From NCBI GenBank assembly GCA_025352885.1, contig JANXRZ010000193.1:1-43094 (forward strand): a DNA stretch of 43,094 nt, in the 5' to 3' direction. This DNA is from Pseudomonadota bacterium (lineage in GTDB: Bacteria; Pseudomonadota; Gammaproteobacteria; Burkholderiales; SG8-39). Position 1 is the first letter of the stretch. Each line of letters starts with the position of its first letter. Both the position numbers and the translations under genes were made by a program. This document shows positions 7,948 to 17,376 of the stretch, one piece after another. Below the pieces are notes generated by a model, which saw nothing but the letters and a program-made list of their open reading frames with translations, was not told where the DNA came from and made no database searches.

Positions 7948-8648
7948 GCTTCGATCGCGCGCCAGAGGGTCTTGCCCTTCGATTCCGCGTCGATGGCCAG
8001 CAGTATCTTCTCGTGCTCCGCAAGCTCGTCGGCGGTTGCGAGGAGGACGGTGAGTTGCGAAGCATCGAACGTGGCGGTGCCCGCACCGAGGGTGGGCGGG
8101 GAATCGGTCTCGACGATGAGGCTTTCCTGGCCGCGCGACATTGCGAGGTAGACCTCGGCCAGCAGCGACGCGTCGAGCAGTGCGCCGTGGAGCGTGCGGC
8201 GCGAGTTGTCGACTCCGTAGCGCTCGCAAAGCGCGTCGAGCGTGTTCTTCTTGCCCGGGTGCAGCTCGCGGGCGCGCATCAGGGTGTCGGTCACGCTCAG
8301 GCAATGGTCCGAGAGCTTGCCCAGCCCTGCGAGCTCGAGTTCCTGGTTGAGGAATTCGACGTCGAACGCCGCGTTGTGGATGATGAGCTCGGCGCCTTTG
8401 ACATAGTCGAGGAAGGCTTTCCCGACTTCATGAAACTGGGGCTTGTCGGAAAGGAATTCGCTCGTCAGGCCATGGATCCTTTCCGCGCCGGGATCGCTCG
8501 GGCGTCCGGGATTCAGGTAGGCATGGAAGCGGTTTTCCGTGGGCCTGCGGTCGAGGATCTCGATGCAGCCGATCTCGACGACGCGATCGCCCATGCGGGC
8601 GTTCAATCCCGTCGTCTCCGTGTCCAGCACAACCAGTCTCAAGGCCAT
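7944..8648 (-). CDS. dnaQ: DNA polymerase III epsilon subunit, 3'-5' proofreading exonuclease
   Basis: This 234-residue DEDDh exonuclease proofreads for the replicative polymerase. Exo I is VLDTETTGL (D9, E11), Exo II is HNAAFDVEFL, and Exo III is RTLHGALLDASLLAEVY with the catalytic His and Asp. The tail after about residue 180 carries the usual alpha-subunit-binding segment. The start overlaps the rnhA stop by one base (TGATG). Its own stop overlaps the acyl-CoA ligase start, so replication and catabolic genes share a transcript here. It is full length. Confidence 0.95.
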   Translation of the reverse strand: MALRLVVLDTETTGLNARMGDRVVEIGCIEILDRRPTENRFHAYLNPGRPSDPGAERIHGLTSEFLSDKPQFHEVGKAFLDYVKGAELIIHNAAFDVEFLNQELELAGLGKLSDHCLSVTDTLMRARELHPGKKNTLDALCERYGVDNSRRTLHGALLDASLLAEVYLAMSRGQESLIVETDSPPTLGAGTATFDASQLTVLLATADELAEHEKILLAIDAESKGKTLWRAIEA

Positions 8649-9103
8649 CAGCTCCCCCCTGGTTTAAGAATGCCCATGTTCGCGAGCTCGTCGGCCCTTT
8701 CGTTGCCCTCATTGCCGGCGTGACCCCTGACCCACCGCCAGTCTATTCGATGCGTATGCGTCGCAGCGTCCAGCCGCCGCCACAGGTCCTCGTTCTTTAC
8801 GGGCTTCTTGTCCGAAGTCTTCCACCCTCTGCGCTTCCACGAATGGATCCATTCGGAGATGCCTTTCTGGACGTACTGTGAATCCGTGTACAGAACGACC
8901 GTGCAGGGGCGCTTCAGCGTCTCGAGGGCGCTGATGACGGCCATGAGCTCCATTCGATTGTTGGTCGTCGCGGGCTCGCCGCCGAACAGCTCTTTCGTCA
9001 CCCCATCAGCGGTGAGCAGCGCGCCCCAGCCGCCGGGACCCGGGTTGCCCTTGCAGGCGCCGTCGGCGTAAATCTCGACAACCGGCGATTGGCCTTCAGG
9101 CAT
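8648..9103 (-). CDS. rnhA: Ribonuclease HI
   Basis: This 151-residue RNase HI cleaves the RNA strand of RNA-DNA hybrids. With the start used here the DEDD residues are D14 ([17 protein letters not shown]), E52 (NNRMELMA), D74 (LYTDSQYV) and D138 (ERADELA), and the supporting histidine is in [10 protein letters not shown]. An upstream ATG at 9121 is also in frame, but would overlap the preceding gene by 26 bases instead of 8 and lengthen the N-terminus beyond the family norm. Neither start has a good ribosome site, which suggests coupling to the upstream gene. Confidence 0.95.
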   Translation of the reverse strand: MPEGQSPVVEIYADGACKGNPGPGGWGALLTADGVTKELFGGEPATTNNRMELMAVISALETLKRPCTVVLYTDSQYVQKGISEWIHSWKRRGWKTSDKKPVKNEDLWRRLDAATHTHRIDWRWVRGHAGNEGNERADELANMGILKPGGS

Positions 9104-9848
9104 TTTCTTGCTTGTTGGCATGGCCGTTGGACTGCGTGACTGGCGACAGCGCGCGAGCCTGGGCGCGCTCCTTACGCCATGCAGGCGTGACCAAGCGCAT
9201 CCCCGCCGTGCGCTTGATTGCGCGCACGACGTACACGCCGCCAGCGATCGGCCACCACCGCGCGCCGGCCTTTTCCATGAACGCGAAGCGCGACAGCCAT
9301 TTCTGGTTCGTGAAAGGCGGCGCGTAACAGCCGAATTTTCCGCCGTTGAGCTCGAAGCCCAGCAGCTTCAACCAGTCTTTGAGGCGCAGGAGCCCGATCA
9401 TGCGGGCGTTCCACGGCGCTTCAGATCCCCTGCGCGAGACGAACTGCTTGAGCCCCCAAAATGAAAGCGTATTGAACCCGGAGATCACGATCTGGCCTTC
9501 GGGCATCAGCACGCGTTCGGCTTCGCGCAGCACGAGATGGGGATCGGAACTGAACTCCAGGACGTGCGGCAGGACTAAGAGATCCACACTTTGGGAAGCG
9601 ATGGGGAGTTGTAGGGGATCGGCCATGACAGCCGCCCCCGGCTCCAAAGAGAGCGGAAACCGGTAGGAAATCCTGTTCCTGCGTAAAAAATCAATGCCGG
9701 GAAGTCCGATCTGCACCGCGCGAAAGCCAAAAATGTCCTCGACCGCGCTATCGAACTGATCGAGTTCCCAGCCAAGCACGTAAACTCCCGCGGGCGTTTC
9801 GAACCACCGCGCAAGCGCTGAAGGGACCGCTGGAGCTACAATGCCCAT
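9096..9848 (-). CDS. YafS-like class I SAM-dependent methyltransferase family protein
   Basis: This 250-residue protein has the later methyltransferase motifs ([22 protein letters not shown], then [19 protein letters not shown]). Motif I is degenerate: the region reads AVQIGLPGI and lacks the GxGxG loop. Its position between gloB and rnhA matches E. coli yafS, whose substrate is unknown to me. Whether it still binds SAM is uncertain. The start codon lies two bases from the divergent gloB start, so each gene's promoter must lie within the other or the true starts are further in. Confidence 0.8.
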   Translation of the reverse strand: MGIVAPAVPSALARWFETPAGVYVLGWELDQFDSAVEDIFGFRAVQIGLPGIDFLRRNRISYRFPLSLEPGAAVMADPLQLPIASQSVDLLVLPHVLEFSSDPHLVLREAERVLMPEGQIVISGFNTLSFWGLKQFVSRRGSEAPWNARMIGLLRLKDWLKLLGFELNGGKFGCYAPPFTNQKWLSRFAFMEKAGARWWPIAGGVYVVRAIKRTAGMRLVTPAWRKERAQARALSPVTQSNGHANKQENA

Positions 9849-9850
9849 GG

Positions 9851-10621
9851 ATGAATAAAATGAAAATCGTTCCGCTGAAAGCGTTCAAGGACAACTATAT
9901 CTGGACGCTGCGTTCAGGCTCCCATGCCGCGGTCGTCGACCCCGGCGAGGCCCAGCCCGTGCTCGACTACCTCGAGGCGGAAGGATTGGAACTTTCGGCC
10001 ATCCTCGCCACGCATCACCACCCCGACCACGTCGGTGGCATCGCCGAACTCCTGTCCACCCGCAAGTGCCCCGTCTACGGCCCCAAAAACGAGCCCATTC
10101 CCACCCTCACGCATCCTGTCTCCGAAGGCGACACCGTTCGCATCCCGGAAATCGGCGCCGAATTCTCCGTCCTCGACATCCCCGGCCACACTCGGGCGCA
10201 CATTGCATATTATGGCTTAGAGTCCCTTTTCTGTGGCGACACGCTCTTCGCTTGCGGATGCGGACGCGTGTTCGAGGGCACGCCCGAGCAGATGTTCGCG
10301 TCGCTCTCCAAGCTGCTCGCGCTGCCCGACCCAACCCTCGTGTATTGCGGCCATGAATACACACTGGCGAACATGCAGTTCGCCAAGGCTGTCGAGCCCG
10401 CGAACACCGCGCTCGCTGCGCGCGAGAAGCGTGACCAGGCCTTGAGGGACCGCGGCTTGCCGACGCTTCCTTCCACGCTCGGCGACGAGAAGGCGACCAA
10501 CCCCTTCCTCAGATGCAAGGAGCCCGCCGTGATCGATTCCGCGAACAAGTACCTCGGTTCGCGCATGGGCGATCCGGTCAGCGTGTTTTCCGCGATCCGC
10601 CAATGGAAGAACGTGTTCTAG
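9851..10621 (+). CDS. gloB: Hydroxyacylglutathione hydrolase (glyoxalase II)
   Basis: This 256-residue metallo-beta-lactamase-fold enzyme hydrolyses S-lactoylglutathione to lactate and glutathione in methylglyoxal detoxification. The metal motif THHHPDH (54-60) supplies H55, H57, D59 and H60. Further ligands lie in IPGHTRAH, the CGDTLF aspartate and the YCGHEYT histidine. The C-terminal NPFLR segment fits the glutathione-binding domain. Met4 (9860) is an alternative start that matches the family N-terminus MKIVPLKAFKDNYIW. The stop overlaps the GTG start of mltD. Confidence 0.95.
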   Translation: MNKMKIVPLKAFKDNYIWTLRSGSHAAVVDPGEAQPVLDYLEAEGLELSAILATHHHPDHVGGIAELLSTRKCPVYGPKNEPIPTLTHPVSEGDTVRIPEIGAEFSVLDIPGHTRAHIAYYGLESLFCGDTLFACGCGRVFEGTPEQMFASLSKLLALPDPTLVYCGHEYTLANMQFAKAVEPANTALAAREKRDQALRDRGLPTLPSTLGDEKATNPFLRCKEPAVIDSANKYLGSRMGDPVSVFSAIRQWKNVF

Positions 10622-12189
10622 TGGCGGGAGCCTCCCACAAGGCGAAGTCGACCGCACTCGCCGCCTTCCTCAGCGCGCTGCTTGCCGCGTGCGCGACCCC
10701 ACCCGAAAAGCCGGAGCAGCCTCCGGCGAGGGAAGCGCGGGTGCCGTTCCAGACTGCAATGCCCGCGTCGAAGATGGAAGCCGCCAAGGCGCCGCCCGCC
10801 GCGCCCGCCCCGCCGCTCGATGCGTCGCGCCTGCCGCCCTTCGACGGCGAGAAACGCGAACTGAAGGAAGTCCTGCGCGGGGTCGCGACCATCGATCGCA
10901 CCGTGCAGCCCGACGATTTGTGGGAACGCATTCGCGCGGGCTTCTCGATGCCCAACCTCGAGGGGCCGATCGTCCAGGACCGCACTGCTTGGTATGCGGC
11001 GCGCCCCGAGGCGCTCAAAAGAATGTTCGAGCGCAGCCGCCGCTACCTGTACCACATCGTCGAAGAGCTGGAAAAGCGCGGGATGCCGACGGAACTCGCA
11101 CTCTTGCCGATGGTGGAGAGCTCGTTCAACCCGATGGCGTACTCGCGCGCGCACGCATCGGGCCTCTGGCAGTTCATTCCGGGGACGGGCAAGCGTTACG
11201 ACCTCGCGCAGAACTGGTGGTACGACGGCCGGCGCGACATCGTCGCATCGACCTCGGCGGCGCTCGACTACCTCAAGGACATCTACGAGATGAACGGGGA
11301 CTGGCACCTCGCGCTCGCTTCGTACAACTGGGGCGAGAACGCGGTGGCCAGGGCCATGGAGCGGAACAAGGCCGCAGGCCTCCCGATCGATTACTCGAGC
11401 CTGAAGATGCCCGAGGAGACGCGCTATTACGTGCCCAAGCTCCAGGCGCTGAAGAACATCATCGCCAACCCCGGGCCCTTCGGCATCGTGCTCGACCCGA
11501 TCCCGAACCAGCCGTACTTCGCGACGATCGCGCGAGAGCGCGACATCGATATCAAGCTCGCGGCCAAGCTCGCCGAAATGCCGGTCGAGGAGTTTCTCGC
11601 GCTGAATCCGGCCTTCAACCGGCCGATCATCCCGGCCGCGGTCAAGGCGCGCATCGTCCTGCCGGCGGACAAGGTGGAAATCTTCCACGCCAACCTCGAG
11701 AAATACGACAGCAAGGCGCTTGTTTCCTGGCAGACCTACCAGCCCAAGCCCGGCGAAAGGTTGGACGCCGTGGCCAAGCGGTTCGGCGTGTCGCTCGCCC
11801 AGCTGCGGGAGGTCAACGGGGTGACGGCGCGCACGCAGGGCGTTCCTTCGCTCCTGGTGGTCCCCGTGAATGGCTCGGCCAGCGATATGGGTTCGTCCCT
11901 CCCGCTCATGTATGCGCCGCCGGTCCCGGTGGCCGCCATCCAGACCCGTGTCCATACCGTCAAGGCGGGCGAAACGCTGGTATCGATTGCCGGACGTTAC
12001 AAGGTGACCCCCGACGACCTAAGACGCTGGAACCCGATGGGCCGGCTGACCGTTGGCCAGCAGCTTCGTATCCAGACCGTGATGCCTACCCGCTCGGCCA
12101 CGTCGGGGAGGCATATAAAGCACAATACAATCAGTGGCAAGAAGCACGCTCCTCACGTGAAGCGCAAGGTGTCGCAAGCCAAGCGATAA
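10621..12189 (+). CDS. mltD: Membrane-bound lytic murein transglycosylase D (lipoprotein)
   Basis: This lipoprotein cleaves peptidoglycan glycan strands with formation of 1,6-anhydro ends. The lipobox LLAAC places the lipidated cysteine at residue 24 from the GTG start at 10621, which overlaps the gloB stop (TAGTG) with GGAAGA upstream. An in-frame ATG at 10603 is the alternative. The GH23 domain carries the catalytic glutamate in PMVESSFNP (about E166), then SGLWQFIPGTGKRY and ASYNWGENAV. Two C-terminal LysM modules bind peptidoglycan (the second begins VHTVKAGETLVSIAGRYKV). The gloB-mltD pairing is the same as in E. coli. Confidence 0.92.
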   Translation: MAGASHKAKSTALAAFLSALLAACATPPEKPEQPPAREARVPFQTAMPASKMEAAKAPPAAPAPPLDASRLPPFDGEKRELKEVLRGVATIDRTVQPDDLWERIRAGFSMPNLEGPIVQDRTAWYAARPEALKRMFERSRRYLYHIVEELEKRGMPTELALLPMVESSFNPMAYSRAHASGLWQFIPGTGKRYDLAQNWWYDGRRDIVASTSAALDYLKDIYEMNGDWHLALASYNWGENAVARAMERNKAAGLPIDYSSLKMPEETRYYVPKLQALKNIIANPGPFGIVLDPIPNQPYFATIARERDIDIKLAAKLAEMPVEEFLALNPAFNRPIIPAAVKARIVLPADKVEIFHANLEKYDSKALVSWQTYQPKPGERLDAVAKRFGVSLAQLREVNGVTARTQGVPSLLVVPVNGSASDMGSSLPLMYAPPVPVAAIQTRVHTVKAGETLVSIAGRYKVTPDDLRRWNPMGRLTVGQQLRIQTVMPTRSATSGRHIKHNTISGKKHAPHVKRKVSQAKR

Positions 12190-12224
12190 CCCGTTCCACC
12201 CCGTTTGGGGACGGCAAAAGTTCC

Positions 12225-12252
12225 TTGCGGCGGCCGATCTGAGGTCTAGAAT
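12225..12252 (+). promoter_or_regulatory. Possible sigma70-type promoter for the small exported protein gene
   Basis: TTGCGG (12225-12230) and TAGAAT (12247-12252) are separated by 16 bases in the gap after mltD. A start about 7 bases downstream would leave a leader of roughly 30 nucleotides before the ATG at 12289. This is pattern evidence only. Confidence 0.4.
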
Positions 12253-12288
12253 CGGTTCCCCCGATCGGCCCCCCCATAAGAATCCACC

Positions 12289-12840
12289 ATGTCGCCTGCC
12301 CTGCGCCGGATGGCTTTTCTCTTCTTCGCCGTCGCCTGGCCCGGCGTAGCGAGCGCCGATCCGCTGATCTTTTTCCTGATGAGCGCGGCCAAGGAGATCG
12401 CGACGTCCGCCATCACGAGGGCCATGAATGCGCCGCCCGTGCCGGTGCCGCCCGTCGACACCTATCCGGGTACGGCCGTGGAGCCCGAAACGCTGCGCCA
12501 GGTCATCGAAGACAGCTTCGCCTACCTCTCCTCCAACCAGCGCGCCGAAATCTTCGAGAGCCTCAACACCATGCTCCTCGACCCCAAGCTGGGGCCGGCG
12601 CGGGCGAACCTCATCGAATATTTCCTGCACAAGGCGCTGGCCGTGCGAACCGCCCAGATCGAGCTCGGCAAGCTTTCATACGCCGATAAGGAACGGCTTG
12701 CGCTGGAGTTCAAGCGGGAGACCGCCGACTTGTCGGAGGACGACCGGCGCCATCTTTTGACGCTGCTCGAGCAGAACCTGCTTCCGGTGCCCTCTGACTT
12801 GAACCAGTTGTTGCTGGCCCAGCTCCAGGACGATCGCTGA
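12289..12840 (+). CDS. Exported protein of unknown function
   Basis: This is a 183-residue protein that I do not recognise. The N-terminus is a signal peptide (MSPALRRMAFLFFAVAWPG then VASA, cleavage likely after about residue 23). A proline-rich patch (PPVPVPPVD) follows. The rest is predicted to be mostly helical and charged (SSNQRAEIFESL, SYADKERLALEF, SEDDRRHLLTLLEQ). The protein is probably periplasmic. It stands alone between mltD and the convergent RTX gene, with codon use like its GC-rich neighbours. Confidence 0.75.
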   Translation: MSPALRRMAFLFFAVAWPGVASADPLIFFLMSAAKEIATSAITRAMNAPPVPVPPVDTYPGTAVEPETLRQVIEDSFAYLSSNQRAEIFESLNTMLLDPKLGPARANLIEYFLHKALAVRTAQIELGKLSYADKERLALEFKRETADLSEDDRRHLLTLLEQNLLPVPSDLNQLLLAQLQDDR

Positions 12841-12852
12841 CGTCTCCACATT

Positions 12853-12876
12853 GCCGGCGTGCGCAGCCGGCTTCTT
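12853..12876 (+). terminator. Possible terminator between convergent genes
   Basis: GCCGGC (12853-12858) and GCCGGC (12866-12871) form a six-base-pair stem with a seven-base loop, followed by TTCTT. It lies in the 34-base gap between the stop codons of two convergent genes. The T tract is short, so termination may be weak. Confidence 0.4.
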
Positions 12877-15800
12877 ACAGGTGTGTGAAGCCTTCCTGCA
12901 ACCCGGACAGGCTCGAGAACCCCTGGCCGCGAATGCCAAGGCCTGACAAACCCAGACCCTGCTGCGACGTCTGGCCCGTTATTCCAGCAAGCGCTTGAAA
13001 CCTGCCTGAGTCTCCAGGCGCATCGCCGGCACCCGTCTCATCGCCATGCTCAAGGTGGAACTGGATGAGGGCATTCGTAAGCGCCCAGCTGGTCAGTTGC
13101 CCCTGGGTGGAGGGAGAGTCGCTGACTGTACGGCGCTCATTCTCCGGCTGGGCGTTACCGGTGTTGGGCTGGTTTCCGCCCTCGCCAGCGGAAAATGCCT
13201 CTACAGCCTCGAGCATGGTCAGCAGGTCCAGCGGGCGGCTCGACTCCTCGCGCTCGCTTTCCGTTTCGGCCGTTAGGGCGTCAACCGTCTGGGGATTCGA
13301 TCCATCGCCGCGGAACACGACTCCTGAATCGTTTCGGGGCAGGCTCGAAAGGACGAACAGGTTTTCGTTCGAATTCTGGTTCTGCGTTTCTGCTGACGAA
13401 ATGGGACTCGGGAGAGCCCGGACGCCCTCGGTTGCAAGTTCGGTCGACGCAATCGCAGGAAAAGGCGCGGTTGGGAGATCCACTGCATCCGCAAGTGCAT
13501 CGTCCGTGTCGATTGGTTGTTCGGCGGTGGCTGGCGGTCCGCTTTCCGTCCCGGGCGGACCTGACGCATCGACTGGTCCCGGGTGGTCCGGAGGCGAACT
13601 GTCGGTTTCCGGTGGCGGCTCGGGAAGAGGCGGCAGCAGCGTCGCGAGGTTGACGACCGAGCCATCGAAAAATCGCAACCGCTCGATGCCGCTGTCTTCC
13701 CGAGAGCCGCCGCTCAGCTCGATCTGCCCCGAGCCGACGGTCAGCATGATGCCGGCATCGTTTAGCGCGACCACTACGTTCGAGGCGAGGATCCCTAGGC
13801 CAAAGCGGATTTCATCGCTGCCGGAATCGTCTTCGATTACGTCGTTGCCATCACCCAGCGCGTAGTAGTAGGTGTCGTCGCCGAACCCGCCCAGCAGATC
13901 GTCGCCGCCAGCCCCGCCGTACAGGCGGTCGTCCCCGTCCCCTGTTGCGATAAGGTCGTCGCCGCCTCCGCCGAACGCGCGATCCGAGTAGGCGCTGTAG
14001 TCGAGCAGTTCGTCGGCGCTTTCACTGCCGTACTGGAATCCGCCCCACGTTTCGAACTGTGCGGCCGTGAGGACTGCGGTTCCGTCAATCGTGGCGATGT
14101 GCTCGACCTGGTTCGTCGTCCCCCTGAACCAGTTTTCGATTCGCAACTCGGAGCGCGCCGTCTCGCCGCCCGGCGTGTGGATTTCCTCAGTCATCACCAG
14201 GTCGCTGCCGTCGCGATCGACAACCCTGGCCATTCGGTCGACCACGCCCTCGTCCCATCCCGGCGCCAGCGAAAGGTTCGCCGGGAAGGTCTCCAGCCAC
14301 GCATCCACCTGGGAGAGATCGGGAAGAGTGGGGTGCAAGGTGTCGTCGCCGGAAGAATCGGAGAGCCGGATCGATTCGCCGAAGAGCGTGTAGTCGTCGT
14401 CCCCGGCCCCGCCGTCGACGACTCCCTCATCGGCACCGGCAACGATGACGTCATTGCCGTTTCCGCCGAACACGATCGCCCGGCCGGGCGAGGAGTCGGG
14501 TGCATGGCGAGCCGCGGAAACGAAAACCAGGTCGTCGCCGTCCCCGCCGTCGACCAGGTCGAATCCGCCTGTTTCGTTCGAGCTGTTGATATTGTCATTG
14601 CCGTCGCCTGCATGGATGACGTTGTGGGCGCCTTCGCCGTCGGCAGGGTTCCAGAAGCGCTCAGCCGACAGGAATTCATCGTCGCCTTCGCCTCCGAGGA
14701 GGATGTCGTCTCCGCCATCCGTATCGCTGATGACGTCGTCGCCCGTGCCTCCGTCGATCCGGTCGTCACCCGGGCGGCCGAATAAGAATGCGAGGTCGCC
14801 GAAGTGCTGCTCCAGCGTCAGAAAGGACGGCTCTGCCAAGGACACGCGATAGTCGCCGTACAGCCTGTCATCGCCATCGCCTCCGTAGATTTCGTCAGAG
14901 CCGCTGCCGCCGACTACGATGTCATTGCCTTTGCCCGCGTCGACGTGGTCGTCGAAGCGTCCACCCGGCCCAAACACGGCGGCGATCGCTGCTCCAAGCG
15001 TTCCGCCAAAGAGAACGCCGTCGGACAGCCCCACACTGTCTTCTTCGACGACGAAGTCGCCACCCTCGTTGATCGACCGGCCGACCGTTTGGAGCACGCC
15101 GCCCGAAGGCAGCAACATGGCCGAGGCAAAAGCACCGTTTGCGACCGTGAGATAGATGAGGTCGTCCACCACGAACGCGCCGGCGTCTGCCCGTTTATGG
15201 AAAAATTGCTCCGCAGAAACCGCGAAGTAGCTATCGCCGTAGATCAGGTCGGAGCCGGGGCTGCCGATCAGGTAGTCATCGCCGCCTCCGCCAGCGAGGC
15301 GGCTGCCCGGACTGCCTCCCGAAGAGGCGCTGAAATCGACAAGATCGTCCCCCGCGCCCATGTCGACGGTGTTTCCATAGCGCATCGTTCCGTCATACAC
15401 CGCCACATCGTTGCCGGTGCGGCCTACGATATCTAAGTCCCCGGCGGAAAGGAAATCGTCGTCGCCGCTGCTGCCGAAGATGTTCCGGATCGTATCGTAG
15501 ACGTCTGAGTGGGAGTCGAAGACGAAGTCGTCGGGCAGGTCGCTGAAGATATAGAAGTGCTCGGAGGCGCTTTCCGGCTCCTCGACGGGCGGCATATCTC
15601 CCGTGAGGTGGATGCCCAGTTCGCCTTCTTCGAAGTCATCGATGAAAATATTTCCGCCGATGAGAAGCGATTGACCATCGGCGCCGTCATCGCCCAGAAG
15701 GTACGTGACTCCGGCGGTGTCTTTGTACACGCCCTCCCCAGTCTTCGCTCCGCCGGTAAGAGTGACGCCGTTGTACTCGATCCTTCCGCTGCGGTCGGTG

Positions 15801-17368
15801 TCGGTGATGGTGTCGAAGCCGTCACCGTTGGCATAGATGTAGACGTCGGCTCCGAAGCCACCGTTAAGGTCGTCGGATCCCCCGCCGCCTGTGAGCGTGT
15901 CGTCGCCGAGGCCGCCTTCCAGGTAGTCGTCGCCTTCTTGGCCGTTCAGCGTGTCGTTCCCGCCGGCGCCGTAGAGGTGGTCGCCGATTGCTACGTTTCC
16001 GCCATTCAAGACATCCGAGGACTCTGACCCGAATGCGATGAAGGCAGGGTTGATGACCGACCCTTCTCTCTTACCGGTAACCGTAAAGGTGAGATCACGG
16101 CCCGAGGAGCCCTTGAGTGTCTTGTCGATGTATTTGACTGTCTCTGCGCGATCGCCTTTTAGCGCGACCTGTCCATCCACCAGAAAGTCCCTAATCTTCC
16201 AGGAAAGCATTTCCGCGCGATCTGCTACGTATTCGTCAGTCAAACCTGCGCCGGATTCCGGGTTGTAAAAGCCAATGCTCGCATCGGACGTAAGAGAGCC
16301 GAGATAAGGAGTACTCGTGCTAACAACGAGATACGAATCCAGATTTTTCAAAGCGTTTCTATAAAAGATGGCTTCGCTGCTATTCGCTTGTGCAGCAAGC
16401 GATGCGGAAGTAAGGCCTATAAGTGTCCTGATGTTGACAACGACCAAATCATCGGGTGCTGCGATTCGAAGCGCATCGATGGTTGCAAATAATCCGTCTC
16501 GGTCACCCACTGAAACTAGTGACGCACCGACTGCGCGGGCGAGCGGATTGAGCGCCCTTTCCAATGTGTCCAGTCCCTGATCAGAACTAGACGCCACGAT
16601 CTTGCCAATCTCATCTATGCCGTAACTAGCGTTGAAACGAGAAAGCGCTAAATAGACGGCTAGGCTGTCGCTTATTTTTTCAATTACGTGATTGCTAATC
16701 CCAAGCCCTGCTGCGCCTTCAATCTCGATCTTAATGGGCGGCGACAACTGTGCGCCCAGGCCTGATATTAGGGACAGACCTTGAGCGCCTCGAAGATTGG
16801 CGAAGCCATGCAATAGGGGAACATTGCCCAGACCCAAAACTTGCTTTAGTAATTGTTGCGCCCCACTAATGACGCCACCAACTCCGGGCGCATTGTAGGA
16901 ATAAACAGACGTAGCATTATTAGGAAGCGCGAGTCCTATCGCCCCTGCGAGATAGCCTCCCAACGAGTGTCCCGTTACGGAGAATGTTGGAGTAAGGATT
17001 CCGTTCGCAAGCCATGTAGATACTTGATTGCGTAGCGAGATGAATTGAGGGTTTAGTTGAGATGGGAAGCCCGTTGCCAATACGTAATCTGCAGTCAGGT
17101 CGAGTAACGCGTTGGGGCCAGATATTTCCGTCCCCCTGACCGCCAAATATGTGCCCGCTTCACTTCGTCTTTGGAAGACGGTAGCCGACAGACCGCTTAG
17201 CGCATTGAATTGGTCTAGAACTACCCATTCATTCGAAAACAAATCCGCCTGCACGCTGCTCATCCCAGCATCGCGAAGTGCGCCTGGAACTATGACTCCT
17301 TTGCCAAGCACCGCATAACTTGCAAATGCAAGCTGGCCTTCCACTTCGATGTCGAGAAGATTGCTCAA
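12875..17368 (-). CDS. Giant RTX protein with N-terminal lipase-like alpha/beta-hydrolase domain
   Basis: This 1497-residue protein has an N-terminal class 3 lipase-like domain: AVRGTE, then the nucleophile elbow VTGHSLGGYLAG with Ser135, YSYNAPGVGG, and a candidate catalytic His227 (GISNHVIEK). Calcium-binding GGxGxDxLx nonapeptide blocks lie at about 449-512, 632-712, 803-838, 866-950, 966-992 and 1113-1172. A Pro-rich linker (1246-1285) and a roughly 210-residue Gly/Gln/Asn-rich tail follow. There is no Sec signal, so type I export is expected, but no ABC/MFP exporter is visible. The start is TTG at 17368 with GAGGG upstream, 8 bases after the preceding small gene. The 5' third is visibly AT-richer than flanking DNA, suggesting acquisition. 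Lipid or phospholipid cleavage is an inference. Confidence 0.88.
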   Translation of the reverse strand: MSNLLDIEVEGQLAFASYAVLGKGVIVPGALRDAGMSSVQADLFSNEWVVLDQFNALSGLSATVFQRRSEAGTYLAVRGTEISGPNALLDLTADYVLATGFPSQLNPQFISLRNQVSTWLANGILTPTFSVTGHSLGGYLAGAIGLALPNNATSVYSYNAPGVGGVISGAQQLLKQVLGLGNVPLLHGFANLRGAQGLSLISGLGAQLSPPIKIEIEGAAGLGISNHVIEKISDSLAVYLALSRFNASYGIDEIGKIVASSSDQGLDTLERALNPLARAVGASLVSVGDRDGLFATIDALRIAAPDDLVVVNIRTLIGLTSASLAAQANSSEAIFYRNALKNLDSYLVVSTSTPYLGSLTSDASIGFYNPESGAGLTDEYVADRAEMLSWKIRDFLVDGQVALKGDRAETVKYIDKTLKGSSGRDLTFTVTGKREGSVINPAFIAFGSESSDVLNGGNVAIGDHLYGAGGNDTLNGQEGDDYLEGGLGDDTLTGGGGSDDLNGGFGADVYIYANGDGFDTITDTDRSGRIEYNGVTLTGGAKTGEGVYKDTAGVTYLLGDDGADGQSLLIGGNIFIDDFEEGELGIHLTGDMPPVEEPESASEHFYIFSDLPDDFVFDSHSDVYDTIRNIFGSSGDDDFLSAGDLDIVGRTGNDVAVYDGTMRYGNTVDMGAGDDLVDFSASSGGSPGSRLAGGGGDDYLIGSPGSDLIYGDSYFAVSAEQFFHKRADAGAFVVDDLIYLTVANGAFASAMLLPSGGVLQTVGRSINEGGDFVVEEDSVGLSDGVLFGGTLGAAIAAVFGPGGRFDDHVDAGKGNDIVVGGSGSDEIYGGDGDDRLYGDYRVSLAEPSFLTLEQHFGDLAFLFGRPGDDRIDGGTGDDVISDTDGGDDILLGGEGDDEFLSAERFWNPADGEGAHNVIHAGDGNDNINSSNETGGFDLVDGGDGDDLVFVSAARHAPDSSPGRAIVFGGNGNDVIVAGADEGVVDGGAGDDDYTLFGESIRLSDSSGDDTLHPTLPDLSQVDAWLETFPANLSLAPGWDEGVVDRMARVVDRDGSDLVMTEEIHTPGGETARSELRIENWFRGTTNQVEHIATIDGTAVLTAAQFETWGGFQYGSESADELLDYSAYSDRAFGGGGDDLIATGDGDDRLYGGAGGDDLLGGFGDDTYYYALGDGNDVIEDDSGSDEIRFGLGILASNVVVALNDAGIMLTVGSGQIELSGGSREDSGIERLRFFDGSVVNLATLLPPLPEPPPETDSSPPDHPGPVDASGPPGTESGPPATAEQPIDTDDALADAVDLPTAPFPAIASTELATEGVRALPSPISSAETQNQNSNENLFVLSSLPRNDSGVVFRGDGSNPQTVDALTAETESEREESSRPLDLLTMLEAVEAFSAGEGGNQPNTGNAQPENERRTVSDSPSTQGQLTSWALTNALIQFHLEHGDETGAGDAPGDSGRFQALAGITGQTSQQGLGLSGLGIRGQGFSSLSGLQEGFTHL

Positions 17369-17376
17369 TTGGCCCT

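Noticed and set aside
14099-15436. Plus-strand open frames opposite the RTX repeats
   Set aside because: Repetitive Val/Ala/Asp translations mirror the repeat DNA and have no ribosome sites or recognisable domains.
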